Shown piece after piece: positions 21,467 through 33,909 of a DNA stretch of 64,000 nt. The notes beneath the pieces were generated by a model. That model searched no databases. It was not told where the DNA came from and saw nothing but the letters and a program-made list of their open reading frames with translations. The number at the start of each line of letters is the position of its first letter. Positions within the stretch are counted from its first letter, which is position 1. Source of the DNA: Dactylorhiza incarnata. Its lineage: Eukaryota > Streptophyta > Magnoliopsida > Asparagales > Orchidaceae. The stretch covers positions 553,501 to 617,500 of the forward strand of contig JAWHQI010000505.1 of NCBI GenBank assembly GCA_033032865.1, given 5' to 3'. The translations under genes and the position numbers were made by a program.

Positions 21467-23420
21467 TCAAAGTGGGCGAAAGATGTTAACTAAGCCCATC
21501 TTGTCACAATTCCTCATCATGTCGTTTGAGCTGAGCCCCTTTGTCAAACAATCAGCAGCTTGATCCTTGGTGGTGACATAGTTAAGCTTCAATAGTCCAC
21601 TATTCAGTTTCTCTTTTATAAAGAACCTATCAATCTCGATATGCTTGGTCCTGTCATGGTGAACTGAATTGTTAGCGATACTGATTGCTGCTTGACTATC
21701 ACACCATAGCTTCATCCTGTCTCCTCGATCCAACTTCAACTCCATTAGCATCCCTTTCAACCAGAGGAGTTCAGCGACCCCCCAGAGCCATAGCCCTATA
21801 CTCAGCTTCAGTCGTTGATCGGGCTACAACCGATTGCTTCTTGTTTCTCCATGAGATCAGGTTGCCTCCCACAAAGACGCAATAACCTGAGGTTGATCTC
21901 CTATCAATAACACAGCTTGCCCAATCTGAGTCGCAGTATCCTTCGAACATTACATGTCCGTTCCGTCTAAAAAGTAGCCCTTTTCCTGGAGCAGATTTCA
22001 CGTATCGAAGAATTTGGTACACAATATCCATGTGACCCTTCCTGGGATCGTGCATGTAACGACTCACCACGCTCACAACGAAGGAGATGTCTGGACGCGC
22101 GTGGCTCAGATAGATCAATCATCCAATAAGTCTTTGATATCTCTCCCGATCAATTGGTTCCCCTGCCTCAGCACTCACTTTCTCTTTAGTGTCGATAGGC
22201 GTTGCATCTAGCTTGCATCCAAGCATTCCTGTCTCGGTGAGGAGATCCAGGGCATACTTTTGTTGAGATAGAACAATTCTCTTCGCACCATATGCAATCT
22301 CTATCCTAAGAAAGTACTTAAGAGAACCCAAGTCCTTCACCTCGAACATCTTCCCCAAGTCATACTTAAGACGCGCAATTTCCTTCCCGTCATCTCCCGT
22401 AATGATCATGTCATCCACATACACAGCAAGTATGGTGATGTGATGTTTCTCATTATGTCTGAAAAACACAGTGTGGTCGGCGTTGGTTTGCTGATATCCC
22501 ATCCCGACCATGGTCCTTCTAAAGCGATCAAACCATGCACGAGGGGACTGTTTCAGTCCATATAGTGCCTTCTTCAACCTACACACTCTGCCTTCCGTCA
22601 TGGCTGTACCAAATCCAGGTGGGACCTCCATATATACTTCCTCAGCAAGATCGCCATGCAGAAAAGCGTTTTTCACATCCAGTTGGTGCATCTTCCATCC
22701 ACCATTAGCCGTCAGGCTGATCAGGGTTCGAACCGTACTCATCTTTGCAACAAGTGCAAACGTCTCATCATAATCGATACCGTACGTCTGGCTGTACCCT
22801 TTCGCGACCAATCGAGCCTTGTAGCGCTCGATTTTGCCATCCGGGTTCTGCTTTACGGTAAAGACTCACTTGCACCCAACAACCTTCTTCCCCGTCGGGA
22901 GCTGTGCTAGTTCCCACGTCTTATTCTTCTCCAGAGCACACATCTCCTCCTTCATTGCTGCTTGCCAGTTGTGGTCGGCTTTAGCTACCTGTAAATTGTT
23001 AGGTACATAAATACTATCCAAGGATGCAATGAATGCTCCATGAGAAGAAGAGATAGTGTCGTAGGAGACAAATGAAGCAAGATCCCAACCATATCGATCA
23101 GGAGGATTATCCGCATTGCTGTGAGTGCTCCTTTTGACAGAAGTAGTCGGGGATGTGGGAGAGATAGACTCACCGAGAGGTGACAATGGTTCAGCTGGAG
23201 GTGCTTCCGGGATTGAGACGGGCATAGACGAGGGACTAGGCACTGTCGCTGTGGGTGCAGGTACGAGGTCAGGAGTTCTCTTTTCTCTTCTCTGATATGT
23301 GACAATCTCCCCTGAAGTTGTGGGTATCACACCTCTCACCTCCTCCTGCTCTTCATTCGTCCCTTGCTCCTCAACAGGTTTTCCACTGTCTTTGCTTAAA
23401 TCTGTCACCAGGCTCTCCAA
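21467..23420 (-). pseudogene. T9 RT and RNase H
   Basis: On the minus strand the RT starts near 23010 (WQAAMKEEMCALEKNKTWEL). It has [38 protein letters not shown] and the intact catalytic box VYVDDMIITGDD at about 22410. RNase H has [18 protein letters not shown] and, after a frameshift at about 21765, LWCDSQAAISIANNSVHHDR. Two in-frame stops break it: one at 22866 where a Trp is expected (CK*VFT) and one at 22119 where a Gln is expected (G*LIYL). It ends at the TGA of NIFRPL near 21467. Confidence 0.88.
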
Positions 23421-23498
23421 TTCTCGGCCTCCATTCCTAAGATTGGGCTTTTCAGGTACGAGTAGAGTCTCCTCCTGTGGGTAGTACTGTTCTTGCTC

Positions 23499-24434
23499 TT
23501 AGAAGTGGATATCCATACTCACGAAACACCTTTTCTCGACTGGACTCCAATATACATATCTCTTCTGAGTACCAGAATACCCCACAAAGATGCATTTAAT
23601 TGCTCTGGCATCAAGCTTGCCAACGCTTGTCCTATTATCCTTCACAAAGCAGACACACCCAAAAACCTTAAGTGGAAGCATACCTCTGTTATGCCCTTGC
23701 AGCTCCTGACACGGGGATCTCCACCCTAAGATCTTCGATGGCATTCTATTGATTAACTGTGCTGCCGTTAACACGGCATACCCCCACAAGTGTTGGGGAA
23801 CCTTCATGTGCAGCATCATGCTTCTTGCCACGTCCATCAGATGTCTGTTCTTCCTATCAGCAACACCATTCTGTTCAGGAGTGTATGCGCAAGTGGTTTG
23901 GTGCAGTATCCCGTGAGATGATAAGTACTCTGCAAGGGTCTTATTGGTATATTCCGTCCCATTATCCGACCTAAGTACCTTGAGTGCTGCACCGTATTGA
24001 GTTTGGACGTGCTTGTGAAAATTCTGGAAACAAGTGGGGACCTCACTCTTAGCTTTCATTAAATATACCCACGTGACAGGAGAAGCACAGTCAATAAAGG
24101 TCACAAAGTATCTATAACCATTAGAGAAATTAACTGCACACGGTCCCCAAACATCTGAATGCACAATATCAAATACAGAAGAGATTTTATGACCAGAGCT
24201 TGCATAAGAGTTTCTTGTAAGCTTGCCTAAGTCGCAAGCATCACACACAAGTTTACTTTTACATGCCTTTTTAAAAATAAAATGAAACAATCGTTCTAAA
24301 ACACCAAAAGAAGAATGACCTAATCGTCGATGGTGGAGCAAAAGTGCCTTCTCGATACTTGTCTCCAGGTTCCCTTTATCTTCTCCGTCGTAAATACAAG
24401 TGCAGTGTCCAATCCCTGCTGATCCAGGTACCAC
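23499..24434 (-). pseudogene. T9 integrase, almost intact
   Basis: Minus-strand ORF of 311 codons with the HHCC zinc site (HHRRLGH...CDAC), VHSDVWGP, LRSDNGTEYTNK and QNGVADRKNRH. The third catalytic residue of the D-D-E triad is aspartate here (VADRKN) instead of the usual glutamate (VAERKN), which should impair strand transfer. The C-terminal GKLDARAIKCIFVGYSGTQK segment is typical of copia. A stop at 23499 separates it from RT in the same frame. Confidence 0.88.
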
Positions 24435-27102
24435 AGCCCATCACGCCAGGTCCCAGTCCCAAGTATACACATCGTCCCTTTCTCCTGGAAGGTCACTTTG
24501 GGAATATCAAAGGAGACAGTACATTTTAGTTGGAGTGTAATAGAGCTGATAGACAAAAAGCTAACAGGAAATGAGAGAGCATGCAAGACATTGGATTGTT
24601 TTACGGAACCTGTGCAATCGACCGTACCCTTACCAACCACTGGCTGAAAGGTCCCATCTGCTGTCTGAATGCCATCTGGAGATGCAAGGCGTGAGTAGGA
24701 AGTGAACTTCCCCGAGTCCCCGGTCACATGTCGGGAAGCACCTGAGTCAACAATCCACTCCGTCGTTCCAGAAGGATGAGCATACATAACATGAGATGGC
24801 TCTTCAATGGCGGTTCCAGCTTGCCTCCTCTTGAGACCCTCCATCTTGCTCATTAGACTCAGAAGAGTCTGCTCCTCCTCAGTGTAAATAACACCAGCCT
24901 TCTCATCACATCCACTAATGTCGAGATTGGCACGATAGTCACCTCTGCCACCACGACCCTGGCCACGTCCACGACCAACAAAATCCCCTTCCTTTGGTGA
25001 TCTGGGGCAAGCATACAACAGATGACCTGTCTCCCCGCAGTTGTAGCACTGTCGTGTTTCCTCTCGTGGTCTTGGAATACCCGTGCCAGTAGGCGCTAGT
25101 GCGGACTTTACGACAGCGTGATCTCCCGTACCTGTCTGGAGTTTGAACCGGGTCTCCTCCTGAATCATGGCCGAGATAGCCTCTGTCAGAGTGGGGATCT
25201 TCGTACCTGATAGAAGTAAGGCTCTCCTCTGATCGAACCGTTCATTTAACCCCTTCAAGAATCTCATGGTCCTCTCTTCTACTATAATCTTGGAAGTCTT
25301 ACACTGTGGGTCACTGCAACACATACCACCAGAAGCATGGTCATAGTCCACCCATATACGTTCTAACTCTGATGCGTACTCCTGCACAGTCTTCTCCCCT
25401 TGAGCAGTGTCATTGATACGCCCGAAATAGGTATACGTAATACACGCAAGTGCACGTGTCGTGTCAAGTAATATAAAGTGAGTTAAGATCGTTCCCACGG
25501 AGAGGTTTCAATTCAGTGCTTACAAATACTAGTTAAGTCTTTTCCTTAAATCCAAGTAAATTAAGTAATATGATTTTGAGAAGTAATAAAAGAAAACTAG
25601 ATGAAGATTTAAAACTAAATAAATTATAGTTCCTTGGAGAAATACTTTCTTATCAGTATTGAGAAATAATCTTGTATCGTGATTTCTTTAGTCAAGTGCG
25701 ATGAATCTATGAATGAAACTTTGTGATAAAAGTGTAGTGAAATGCTTTGCAACGATTTTAAAATAGAAATCCGTACCTTTCGATATCGGAAATCCCTAGT
25801 CTCTATTTCCCCCTCGGGAGAGACAAGTACCGCATAAAGAACGAAAACCAAAGTTGCTAACACCAAGAGGAAATCTCTTTCTCCCTTCAAATGCTATATC
25901 AAATCTATGATGCACTTACGCAACTCATCTCTCGAATTATGGAGCGTAGAAAAAAGATAAAACCTTGGCCAAAAGTTTTACAATAAATATCATAAATTCA
26001 ATAAGGAGCATTCACCAAACAAACACAAAGAGAAATCTAGAAAATATTCATCACACAAGCCTAAGTACTCTCACAATACAAGATTAGAGATATTTAGTTC
26101 ATAGCAAAGGAACAAACACACAAAACGTTTGGAGAGATCTTACAAAACATGATGGTTTAATGCTTAGTCGCTGCAGGATTCTCTTCACAACGTTGGTCGT
26201 TTGAACAGCCCGGAGATCTACCTTCATCCTTGGTCTAGCCACTCTCCAATGGAGGATTTCGAAATTGGTTCTTCTCTTTCTCTCTCTAATCCGAAAATCC
26301 TTCTCTCTCTAAGTGTCTCTATACTTTAGGAGTTTCTTTACTTAAAAACGTCCACCACTCACGAAGAGATGCATCCCTTCGTAATCAAAAAGACGTCAAT
26401 TTTGAATTTAAAAAATTCTGAAATTCGCCCAGAATGCGTTGCAACCTGGTTTTTTGAGGTTGCAACCTATTTTCCTGGTCATGAGATTTGGGCAGATTCC
26501 TTTCTCCAAGTCGATTTCTTTGATGTTTCTGACAATATAATATTGGAAAAAGACTGAATTAGCCACAAATAAAATAAATATTAATTTGCAAGCATTCCTA
26601 CTTCATTTAGACTCATTTCCCCACTTTATGATAAATATTTTGTTCAAACAAATGAGTTAAATAACTTCCTTTTGAGAAGTTATCAGTCATTGATTTCTCC
26701 CTTCACCTGGAAGACTCTAAGAGTGTTCCCCACTCCATCATATGTACATTGCAGCCTGTCCCAAACCTTCATGACTGTCTCCAGGCCATCAATTGTGGCA
26801 ACAATCGATGGGACAACCGAGCTGAGAAGCCACATGAACACCGTCATGTGGGTTGATTCCCACTCATCTCCTGCAGTTGGGTTCTCTGGCTTCTTCAACT
26901 CCCCTGTAAAGAAACCCCCAACCTTCTGCGCTGTAAGAGTCTTCCTCACACGACGCGACCAACCCAGATAGGTGGTCGGTCCTTCAAGCTTCAGGTCAAC
27001 CGGTGGAAGGTCCAACTTCACCGGACGTCGTGGTGATGAACCCAACAACTTCAACAAGGTAACCACCTCATCCGGATCTAACTTCTTGAGGACCTCCTCC
27101 AT
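24320..27102 (-). pseudogene. T9 gag and protease, split by solo LTR T10
   Basis: Gag begins at 27102 on the minus strand (MEEVLKKLDPDEVV), runs to VKGEIND at 26686, is interrupted by T10, and resumes at 25413 (TAQGEKTVQEYASELERIW). The CCHC knuckle CYNCGETGHLLYAC is near 25030 and the protease WIVDSGASRHVTGDSG near 24740; both are intact. It overlaps the integrase frame at 24320-24434, showing one frameshift between protease and integrase. An R/G-rich patch (GRGRGQGRGGRGD) follows the knuckle. Confidence 0.88.
25414..26685. mobile_element. T10: solo LTR, 1,272 bp, inside T9 gag
   Basis: Begins TGATACGCCCG and ends GAAGTTATCA, with a perfect 5-bp duplication GTCAT at 25409-25413 and 26686-26690. 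Removing it with one GTCAT restores the gag phrase GEINDTAQGEK in frame. There is no internal region or coding domain. The lineage cannot be told from the LTR alone. Confidence 0.88.
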
Positions 27103-27709
27103 TCTTTCTTCGTCGGCAGTCTTCTACAATTCTTCGAGTATGGGTCTTCGTCGAGAAAGAGCCTTCGTCGAGAAAGAGCCTTCGTCGAGTAAGAGCCTTC
27201 GTCGAGTAAGAGCCTTACTCGAGTATGGGTCTTCGTCGAGAGCAACAATTCCAATTCGTCGAGTAAGACATCCTTCGTCGAGAGCCGTCAATTCGTCGAG
27301 TAAGAGAGCCTTCTTCGAGAGTCAACCAATTTTCGTCGAGTATCACACGAGTGGCTCCCTTCCCCGTCGTTGGCTCTCCTACTGGTCGTCGACGACCTCA
27401 ATTCGTCGAGTGGCGATGAATCGCTCCCCATCACGATCGACGATGACCCGCTCTATCTCGACCAAGCGAAGTCTCCTTGCCCGTCGACGATGCTCCAGGG
27501 CGCTCGCTCCTTGCCTGTCGAGCAAAGTCTCCTTGCCCGTCGATGATGCCCCAGCTCGCTCCTTGCCCGTCGACGACGATGCTCCAGCGCTCTCCTTCCC
27601 CGTCGTCTCCCCGTCGTCGATGAGTCTTCAGCGACGGGAGATCGTCAACGAGTCTTCAACGACGGGAGATCGTCAGGACGGCGCGCTTCCCCCTCTCTCT
27701 GATACCATG
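27103..27709 (-). other. T9 leader with TTCGTCGAG minisatellite
   Basis: The untranslated leader between the primer site and the gag ATG. The word TTCGTCGAG recurs many times between 27105 and 27410, at places in 18-bp units (GAGCCTTCGTCGAGTAA type), and CCGTCGACGATG-like words recur at 27430-27620. The + strand stays open for 248 codons through it because of this repetition; that ORF is not a gene. Confidence 0.75.
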
Positions 27710-27825
27710 TGGAATTAGGGCTTCTCTCTTCTATTAACATATACATACATGTATATATACCTCTACAACTTCTCTAAATGCACACCACTCCTATACGCAC
27801 ACCACACCTCTAATACAAGCTAACA
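27710..27825 (-). repeat. T9 5' LTR
   Basis: TGGAATTAGGG...AAGCTAACA, 116 bp, followed by GTATG. Confidence 0.9.
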
Positions 27826-27830
27826 GTATG

Positions 27831-28403
27831 AATCTTTCTAAAACTCGGTGTCATAAATCTCAGTAAGATAAGAACCACATGAGTTTGATTTCATATGCTA
27901 ATGCAATTGGATCAATCGTATTGTAAAGGTTTACACAGATGCTAGTTTCCAAATTGATTAGGACGACAGTCTCAATTAGGATATGTGTTTTGCTTAACGG
28001 GAGGTGATGTGAGTTGGAAGAGTTCGAAGTAAGAGACAGTAGTTGATTCTACAATAAAGACCGAGTATATCAATGTTTCAAATGCGGCGAAGGAGACTAT
28101 TTGAATTAGTAAGTTCATCAACGAGCTTTATGTAGTTCCTAACATTATTGGTCCAGTGAGTCTTTACTGTGACAATAATGGTGTTATTCACAGACCAAGG
28201 AATCTAGATCTCATCAGCGCTCCAAGCATATACTTCGACGGTTCCATCTCATTCGATAGATCATCGATAGTGGAGATGTGAACATATACAGAGTGTTGAC
28301 TAATGATAACATTGCAGATCCACTAATGAAAGATCTTTTTTAGATGGATCATGATGGTCATACTAGATCATTTGGTATTAAATACTTGCATGATCAGCTC
28401 TAG
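27831..28403 (+). pseudogene. T8 copia RNase H (right piece) and stop
   Basis: Continues T8 after the T9 insert: MSLISYANAIGSI, then SNAAKETIWISKFINELYVV, LYCDNNGVIH and DNIADPLMKDLF, ending FGIKYLHDQL and TAG at 28401-28403. Several frame changes and stops are present. It is the C-terminus of a Ty1/copia pol of a family different from T2, T3 and T18. Confidence 0.85.
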
Positions 28404-28584
28404 TGCGAGACTTGTGGGTTTTGGCTTTGTCGACTTTGTGTTCATGTGATGTTACTATTATTATTTCATTTATATGATTAAGGCACTTATAATTATTATG
28501 TCTATTCTTTTTTATATTTATAGTATAATTGAACATAATAACTGTCCTTAAATTATTTGTTTTCATAGGAATTCGAGTGCATGA
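28404..28584 (+). other. T8 3' untranslated region, left part
   Basis: Non-coding tail of T8 before the T11 insertion. The last five bases, CATGA, are the left copy of the T11 target duplication. Confidence 0.7.
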
Positions 28585-28933
28585 TGTTATGCCCCCGCAT
28601 ACGTTACAGTTCTCGGGGCATAAATATTCTCGGCGACTGAAGGAGCACGCACAAAGCAACGGGGCTGAACCATCCGGTTCAGCCCCCAATCATTAAAAGG
28701 GCCAAATAGGGGTTGAACCACCCCGGTTCAGCCCCTACTTGAGGGGGGCCGGCCCTTGAGGGGGCCGACCGGCCCCCTCTAGCCCCGGGTATTAATAGGC
28801 CCGGGGCTCCTCCTGAACGAGGGCAAGTATAATATTTCAGGTATCTTCTTCCTTCCTCTCCCAAACCCTAGTTCTTCTTCTTCTCTCGCTAGTCTCTCTC
28901 TATTTCTTCCTTTTCCCTTGCAAATTCATATCA
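28585..28933 (+). repeat. T11 5' LTR
   Basis: TGTTATGCCCC...CATATCA, 349 bp. It contains two inverted copies of a GGCTGAACC/GGTTCAGCC word and a TATTAATAGGCCCGGGGC core. Confidence 0.92.
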
Positions 28934-28962
28934 ATTGGTATCAGAGCATCCTTCCTGCGACC

Positions 28963-30956
28963 ATGGTGACGCGCACCAAAGTCGAGATCGCACGCTTGAC
29001 AACCATAGTGGAAAACTACGTGGTGTTGGCGGACACGGTAGTGGCGATCGAAGAGCAAGTGAAGACATCCACGAAAAATCTGGAAGAACATTTGGATGCT
29101 CAAATGGAGGAGATCAAGACCCTTCTAACGCAGAATCTGAAAGGGAAAGCAGCGACCAACGAAGGATCGGAGACCGAAGCGTCAAATCGGCTACCCACGA
29201 ACGCCAACCCTCCTTGGACGGGTGAAGCACACCGGCAGCAACCGGCTACAGGGTCGCAAGGACCGGATCGGGCGCCGAATTCCTGAATGGACGCCGATCC
29301 ATCCCGGGCCGACCAAAACTACTCGATCCGTGCCGATCCCGCCTTGGGGCTTTCGTACGGAGCAGGGGCCGCCGCCGGAGGGTGGCCAGGGGCTGGAAAC
29401 TCGCGGCTAGAAGAGTCCAGGGCCGCGGAGCTGCGATCGGTCCCGATCGGCTCGGGAGCGCACGCGACGGGCTCGTTCGGCCTGGGAACGCCCCCGATGC
29501 CCTGGAATGGGGCCGAAACCAGCGGGGTGACTACGTGGCGACCCCTGGAGCTGGTACAAGGGGGCCTTCGACCGATCGGGGCAACGTGCAGTTCGATTGG
29601 AGGGATTAATGGACTTCTACCACTTCCCCAAGCCTACGGGCCATATCCGGGGAACGGAACCGGGGGACAATGGTCAGTACATCTCGCAACGGTCAATCAA
29701 CCGGGCGGTGGATAACCAGTCGGCAATGGGCGCGATCGGGGACGGCCTCCCTTCGTTGCCGGACAGGAGGGGGTGTACTTTCCTGGACCCCAAGGGGCAC
29801 CCAACCCTCCCATGGAGCAGAGGAGGCCATTCGGGTATGGACAGGAACTGGGGGGTCACGACCCGTTGAATCAGAGGGCGTACATGCAACCAAAGAGAAC
29901 TTGCATGAACTTCCCAAGGTTTAGAGGAGGAGGGGACGCATACGAGTGGGTGCAAAAGGCGAAATTATTCTTCAACTATCAGGAGATTCCCGAGGAGCAT
30001 TGGGTGCAGTTGGCGGCCTTCCACCTGGAAGATGACGCCAGTGGACCAAATGGTTTCTACGCGGCCGCGTATACGCCCCATGGACGGAGTTCGTTGAAGC
30101 GTTCTCTGCTCGTTTCGGGCCATTGGAGTACTAGGACGTCGAAGCAACGCTACAGAAGCTTCGACAGAAGGGGACGGTGACGGAGTATCGCGCTGAGTTT
30201 GAGAAACTGGCCAACCGAGTTAGTTGGGAGGAGAAGGCTCTTTTTAGCTGCTTTATATCCGGGCTGAAGGACCACTTGAGAGATGAGGTTCATGTCTACA
30301 TGCCCCGCAGTTTGAGCCATGCTATCTGGTTCGCACGGATACAGGAGGAGCGCTTTAACAGGCAGAGAAACCGGGCCACGACGAGAGCTCCGACGGCCCC
30401 GTTAGCGGCCCGGAGGGACCCCCCACCGGCATTTCGACCTACGGTGACAAGACTGACTTGGCCGGAGCTGCCGACAAGGAAGGATAATGACTTGTGTTTC
30501 AACTGTGATGAGAAGTACACGTCTGGTCACAAGTGCCAAAAGGTTCAGGTTTTCATGCTGAGGGAGGAGGACGATGAGGAAAACCCTACAGATGCTGACG
30601 AGGAGGAAGGACTGGACCTAGCAGAGTTTGGAGTTTCCCTCCAAGCCATAGAGGGGTGCACTGCGCCTCTTACTATGCGCATTGCCGGAAGGATTGGCCA
30701 AGAGCGAGTGACCATTTTGATTGATAGTAGGAGCACCCATAATTTTGTCAACCCCGCGGTGGCATTGAAGGTGGTCCATATAGTTGACAGGGGGGTTGCT
30801 TTCCAGGTCATGGTGGTGGGCGGCAACAAGCTGAAATGCGAGTGGGTGGTGAAAGGAGTGGAGTTGTGGATGCAAGGATATGTGTGCTACACTGACGTTT
30901 ATCTCCTACTGATTAGGGGCTCCGACATGGTCCTTGGGGTCCAGTGGCTCAAGTAG
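28963..30956 (+). pseudogene. T11 gag and protease
   Basis: The start ATG at 28963 (MVTRTKVEIARL) gives a coiled-coil N-terminus. The stop at 29284 and frame changes near 29600-29780 and at 30177 break it. The core FPRFRGGGDAYEWVQKAKLF lies near 29910. The intact knuckle CFNCDEKYTSGHKC is near 30497. Protease reads LIDSRSTHNFV near 30718: the DSG triad is DSR, so the active site is lost. A TAG at 30954-30956 separates it from pol in the same frame. Confidence 0.88.
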
Positions 30957-30965
30957 TTACGGAGG

Positions 30966-33909
30966 GTGACCACGGACTGGGACCGGATGACATTGGAGTT
31001 TACTCAGCAGGGGACGGATCATTGCCTGCACGACATACGATCATCCCCACTCAAGGAGATCTCACTCCGGAGTCTGCAGCGATTGGAAGAGCAGGGCAGC
31101 ACGATGGCTATGGTCCTAGGAGTGACGACCATTGTACCGGCCACCTCCGAGGAACCCGAGCAGATGCAGACTTTGCTGACACAGTACGAGGATGTTTTCC
31201 AGGAGCCACACACCCTACCTCCCTCAAGATTTCGTGATCATCAGATTCAGTTGAAGGCGGGGGCGGAGCCTACCAACATCCGACCCTACCGCTATCCCCG
31301 CATTCAGAAGGAAGAGATAGAGCGCAGTGTTCGAGAGATGCTTGCCACCGGCGTCATACGACCCAGTATTAGTGCTTTTTCTTCACCGATCATACTGGTG
31401 AAGAAAAAAGACGGCTCGTGGAGATTTTGCGTCGACTACCGGGGGTTGAACAACTCAACTATCAAGGACAAGTTTCTCATTCCGATGATTGAAGAGTTGT
31501 TGCATGAATTGCATGGAGCGAGCCTATTCACCAAATTGGATCTCCGGTCCGGTTACCACCAGATCCGGATGAAGGAGGAGGATATTCACAAGACTGCTTT
31601 TCGCACCCACAATGGTCACTACGAGTTCTTAGTGATGCCATTCGGGTTGTCCAACGCCCCATCTACCTTTCAGGTGGTGATGAACGAGATTTTCCGGCCA
31701 CTCCTACGCCGCTATGTGCTGATCTTCTTCGATGGCATCTTGATCTACAACAAGAATTGGGTGGACCATCTTGATCATGTCCGACACGTACTTACCATAC
31801 TTCGGGAGCACCAGCTCTATGCCAAGCGTTCCAAGTGCTCTTTCGGGCAGACAGAGGTTGAGTACCTGGGCCATCTGGTGTCCGCTCACGGGGTCCAGGC
31901 CGACCCGAAGAAGATTGCCAGCATGGTGACGTGGTCTCAGCCCACGACGATCCGGGCCTTACGGGGCTTCCTTGGGCTTACTGGGTACTATCGCCATTTC
32001 GTGAAGGACTACGACAAGATCGCACGGCCCCTCACTCAGCTACTACTGAAGGATGCCTTTCAGTGGCATACCGAGGCGGAGGATGCTTTCCAGACCTTGA
32101 AAAAGGCAATGACCACTACTCCGGTTTTGTCACTTCCAGATTTCTCCAAGGAGTTCGTGGTGGAGACAGATGCATCGGGGGTTGGAATTGGAGCAGTCCT
32201 GATGCAGGAGGGTCGACCATTGGCCTTCTTCAGCAAGGCGTTGACACCAAAGACGCTGGGACTATCCACCTATGAAAAGGAGATGTTGGCCATTCTCCAT
32301 GCGGTCGCCATGTGACGACCTTATCTTCTGGGGAGGCACTTCCAGGTCCGCACGGACCATCAGAGTCTAAAGCACTTCCTCGAGCAGCGGCTGGCATCCC
32401 CACTCCAGCATAAGTTGTTGACAAAGTTGTTGGGCTACGATTATGAGATCGTCTACAAGCAAGGGAGAGAAAACGTGGCGGCAGACGTGTTATCACGCAT
32501 ACCGGAGAGCACCTTGTCCCACATTTCAGGGCCAGTGATTGATTCCTTAGATGAGATACAGGCGGAGGTGAACCAAAATCCAGAGCTCTGAGCTATTGTG
32601 GAGGCACTACAACAGGACCACACCACAGTTCCGGGGTACCATCTGTAAGGAGAGAGACTTTACTACCACGGTCGGGTGGTCATTCCCGCCACTTCAGCGT
32701 GGCGCACTGTCATGATGCAGGAGTTTCACTCATCCCCCACCGGCGGCCATGCCGGCACACTTCGTACACTGCAGCGAATCTGTACCAATGTCTTTTAGAA
32801 GGGCATGCGACGGGATGTCCAACAGTTCGTGCGACAATGTGAGGTTTGGCAGCGGCAGAAGTACGAGACGACAACGCCCGCGGGACTGCTTACCCCGCTA
32901 GAGATTCCACACCCGATTTGAGACACTGTCTCCATGGATTTCATAGACGGCCTGCCCAAGTCTCAGGGCAAATCCGTCATTCTCGTTGTGGTCGACAAGC
33001 TATCCAAGTACGGGCATTTTCTAGCCTTGAGCCATCCTTATACAGGGGAATCCGTTGCAGAGTTGTTCGCCCGGGAGATTGTTAGACTCCACGGCATCCC
33101 TCGCTCTATCATCTCAGACAGAGACCCAGTTTTTGTGAGCAAATTCTGGAAGGAGCTATTCCGGTTACAAGGCACCACGCTACGCATGAGTACTGCAAAC
33201 CATCCTCAAACTGACGGGCAGACGGAGGTTCTCAACAGGGGGGTCGAGACATATTTACGGTGCTTTGTGATGGATGAGCCACGTACATGGACCCATTGGT
33301 TGCATTGGGCTGAGTACTGCTACAACGCTTCTTTTCATACGGCAAGCAAGCTCACTCCTTTCGAAGTCGTTTACGGGCGGCCACCACCCACTTTGAGCTC
33401 ATACGAGCCTGAAAGCACCGCTCTACCGGCCGTCGATCGGACGCTACGGGATCGAGACCGCACAATAAGAGTACTCTGGGACAACTTACGGGCAGCACAT
33501 GAGCGCATGAAGGTCCAGGCAGACAAACATCGTACGAAACGGGAATTTGTGGTGGTCGACGAGGTTTTCCTTAGGCTCCAACCGTACCGGCAGCTTTCAG
33601 TCTCTCGGCGTGCCAATCAGAAACTGGCTCCACGATTCTACGGGCCTTTCCACATTATCCGACGAGTTGGCCCGGTGGCATATACGTTGCCACTACCAGA
33701 GCTACCACCGCAGGCGAATTACGGTCTTCACCGGAGGCCATACTGTTGACCAAATGGAAGAAAAGCAGCACGGAGTACCGACCCGAGGTGCTCGTCAAAT
33801 AGAAGCATATGGTGGAGGTTCACAATTCTTGGGTCGATTTGCTGGAGTTTCGCGAGAGGTTTCCGGACTTCCACCTTGAGGACAAGCCGGTTCTTGATGG
33901 GGAGGGGAA
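30966..33909 (+). pseudogene. T11 pol: RT, RNase H, integrase
   Basis: One frame runs from 30966 to 33749, broken by five stops (32313, 32589, 32646, 32796, 32919). RT: RPYRYPRIQKEEIE, WRFCVDYRGLN, then FFDGILIY at about 31727, where the FFDD catalytic pair has lost its second aspartate. RNase H: ETDASGVGIGAVLMQ. Integrase: MDFIDGLPKSQGKS, SDRDPVFVSKFWKE and HPQTDGQTEVLNRG, with the D-D-E triad intact. After 33749 a frame change leads to WVDLLEFRERFPDFHLED. Multiple lesions make it non-functional. Confidence 0.9.

Larger units (their letters stand above)
21340..27825 (-). mobile_element. T9: Ty1/copia element with about 120-bp LTRs
   Basis: 3' LTR 21340-21459, 5' LTR 27710-27825, and 5-bp duplication GTATG at 21335-21339 and 27826-27830. 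The minus-strand primer site (complement of CTCTCTGATACCATG, 27694-27708) and a GAGGAGGAG polypurine tract beside the 3' LTR are present. Gag, protease, integrase, RT and RNase H are all recognisable in order. A solo LTR (T10) splits gag. Coding is broken by at least three stops and two frameshifts, so it is not autonomous now. Confidence 0.92.

Noticed and set aside
26972..27718. 248-codon + strand ORF rich in S and R
   Set aside because: It is antisense to the T9 leader and gag start and is kept open by the TTCGTCGAG repeats.
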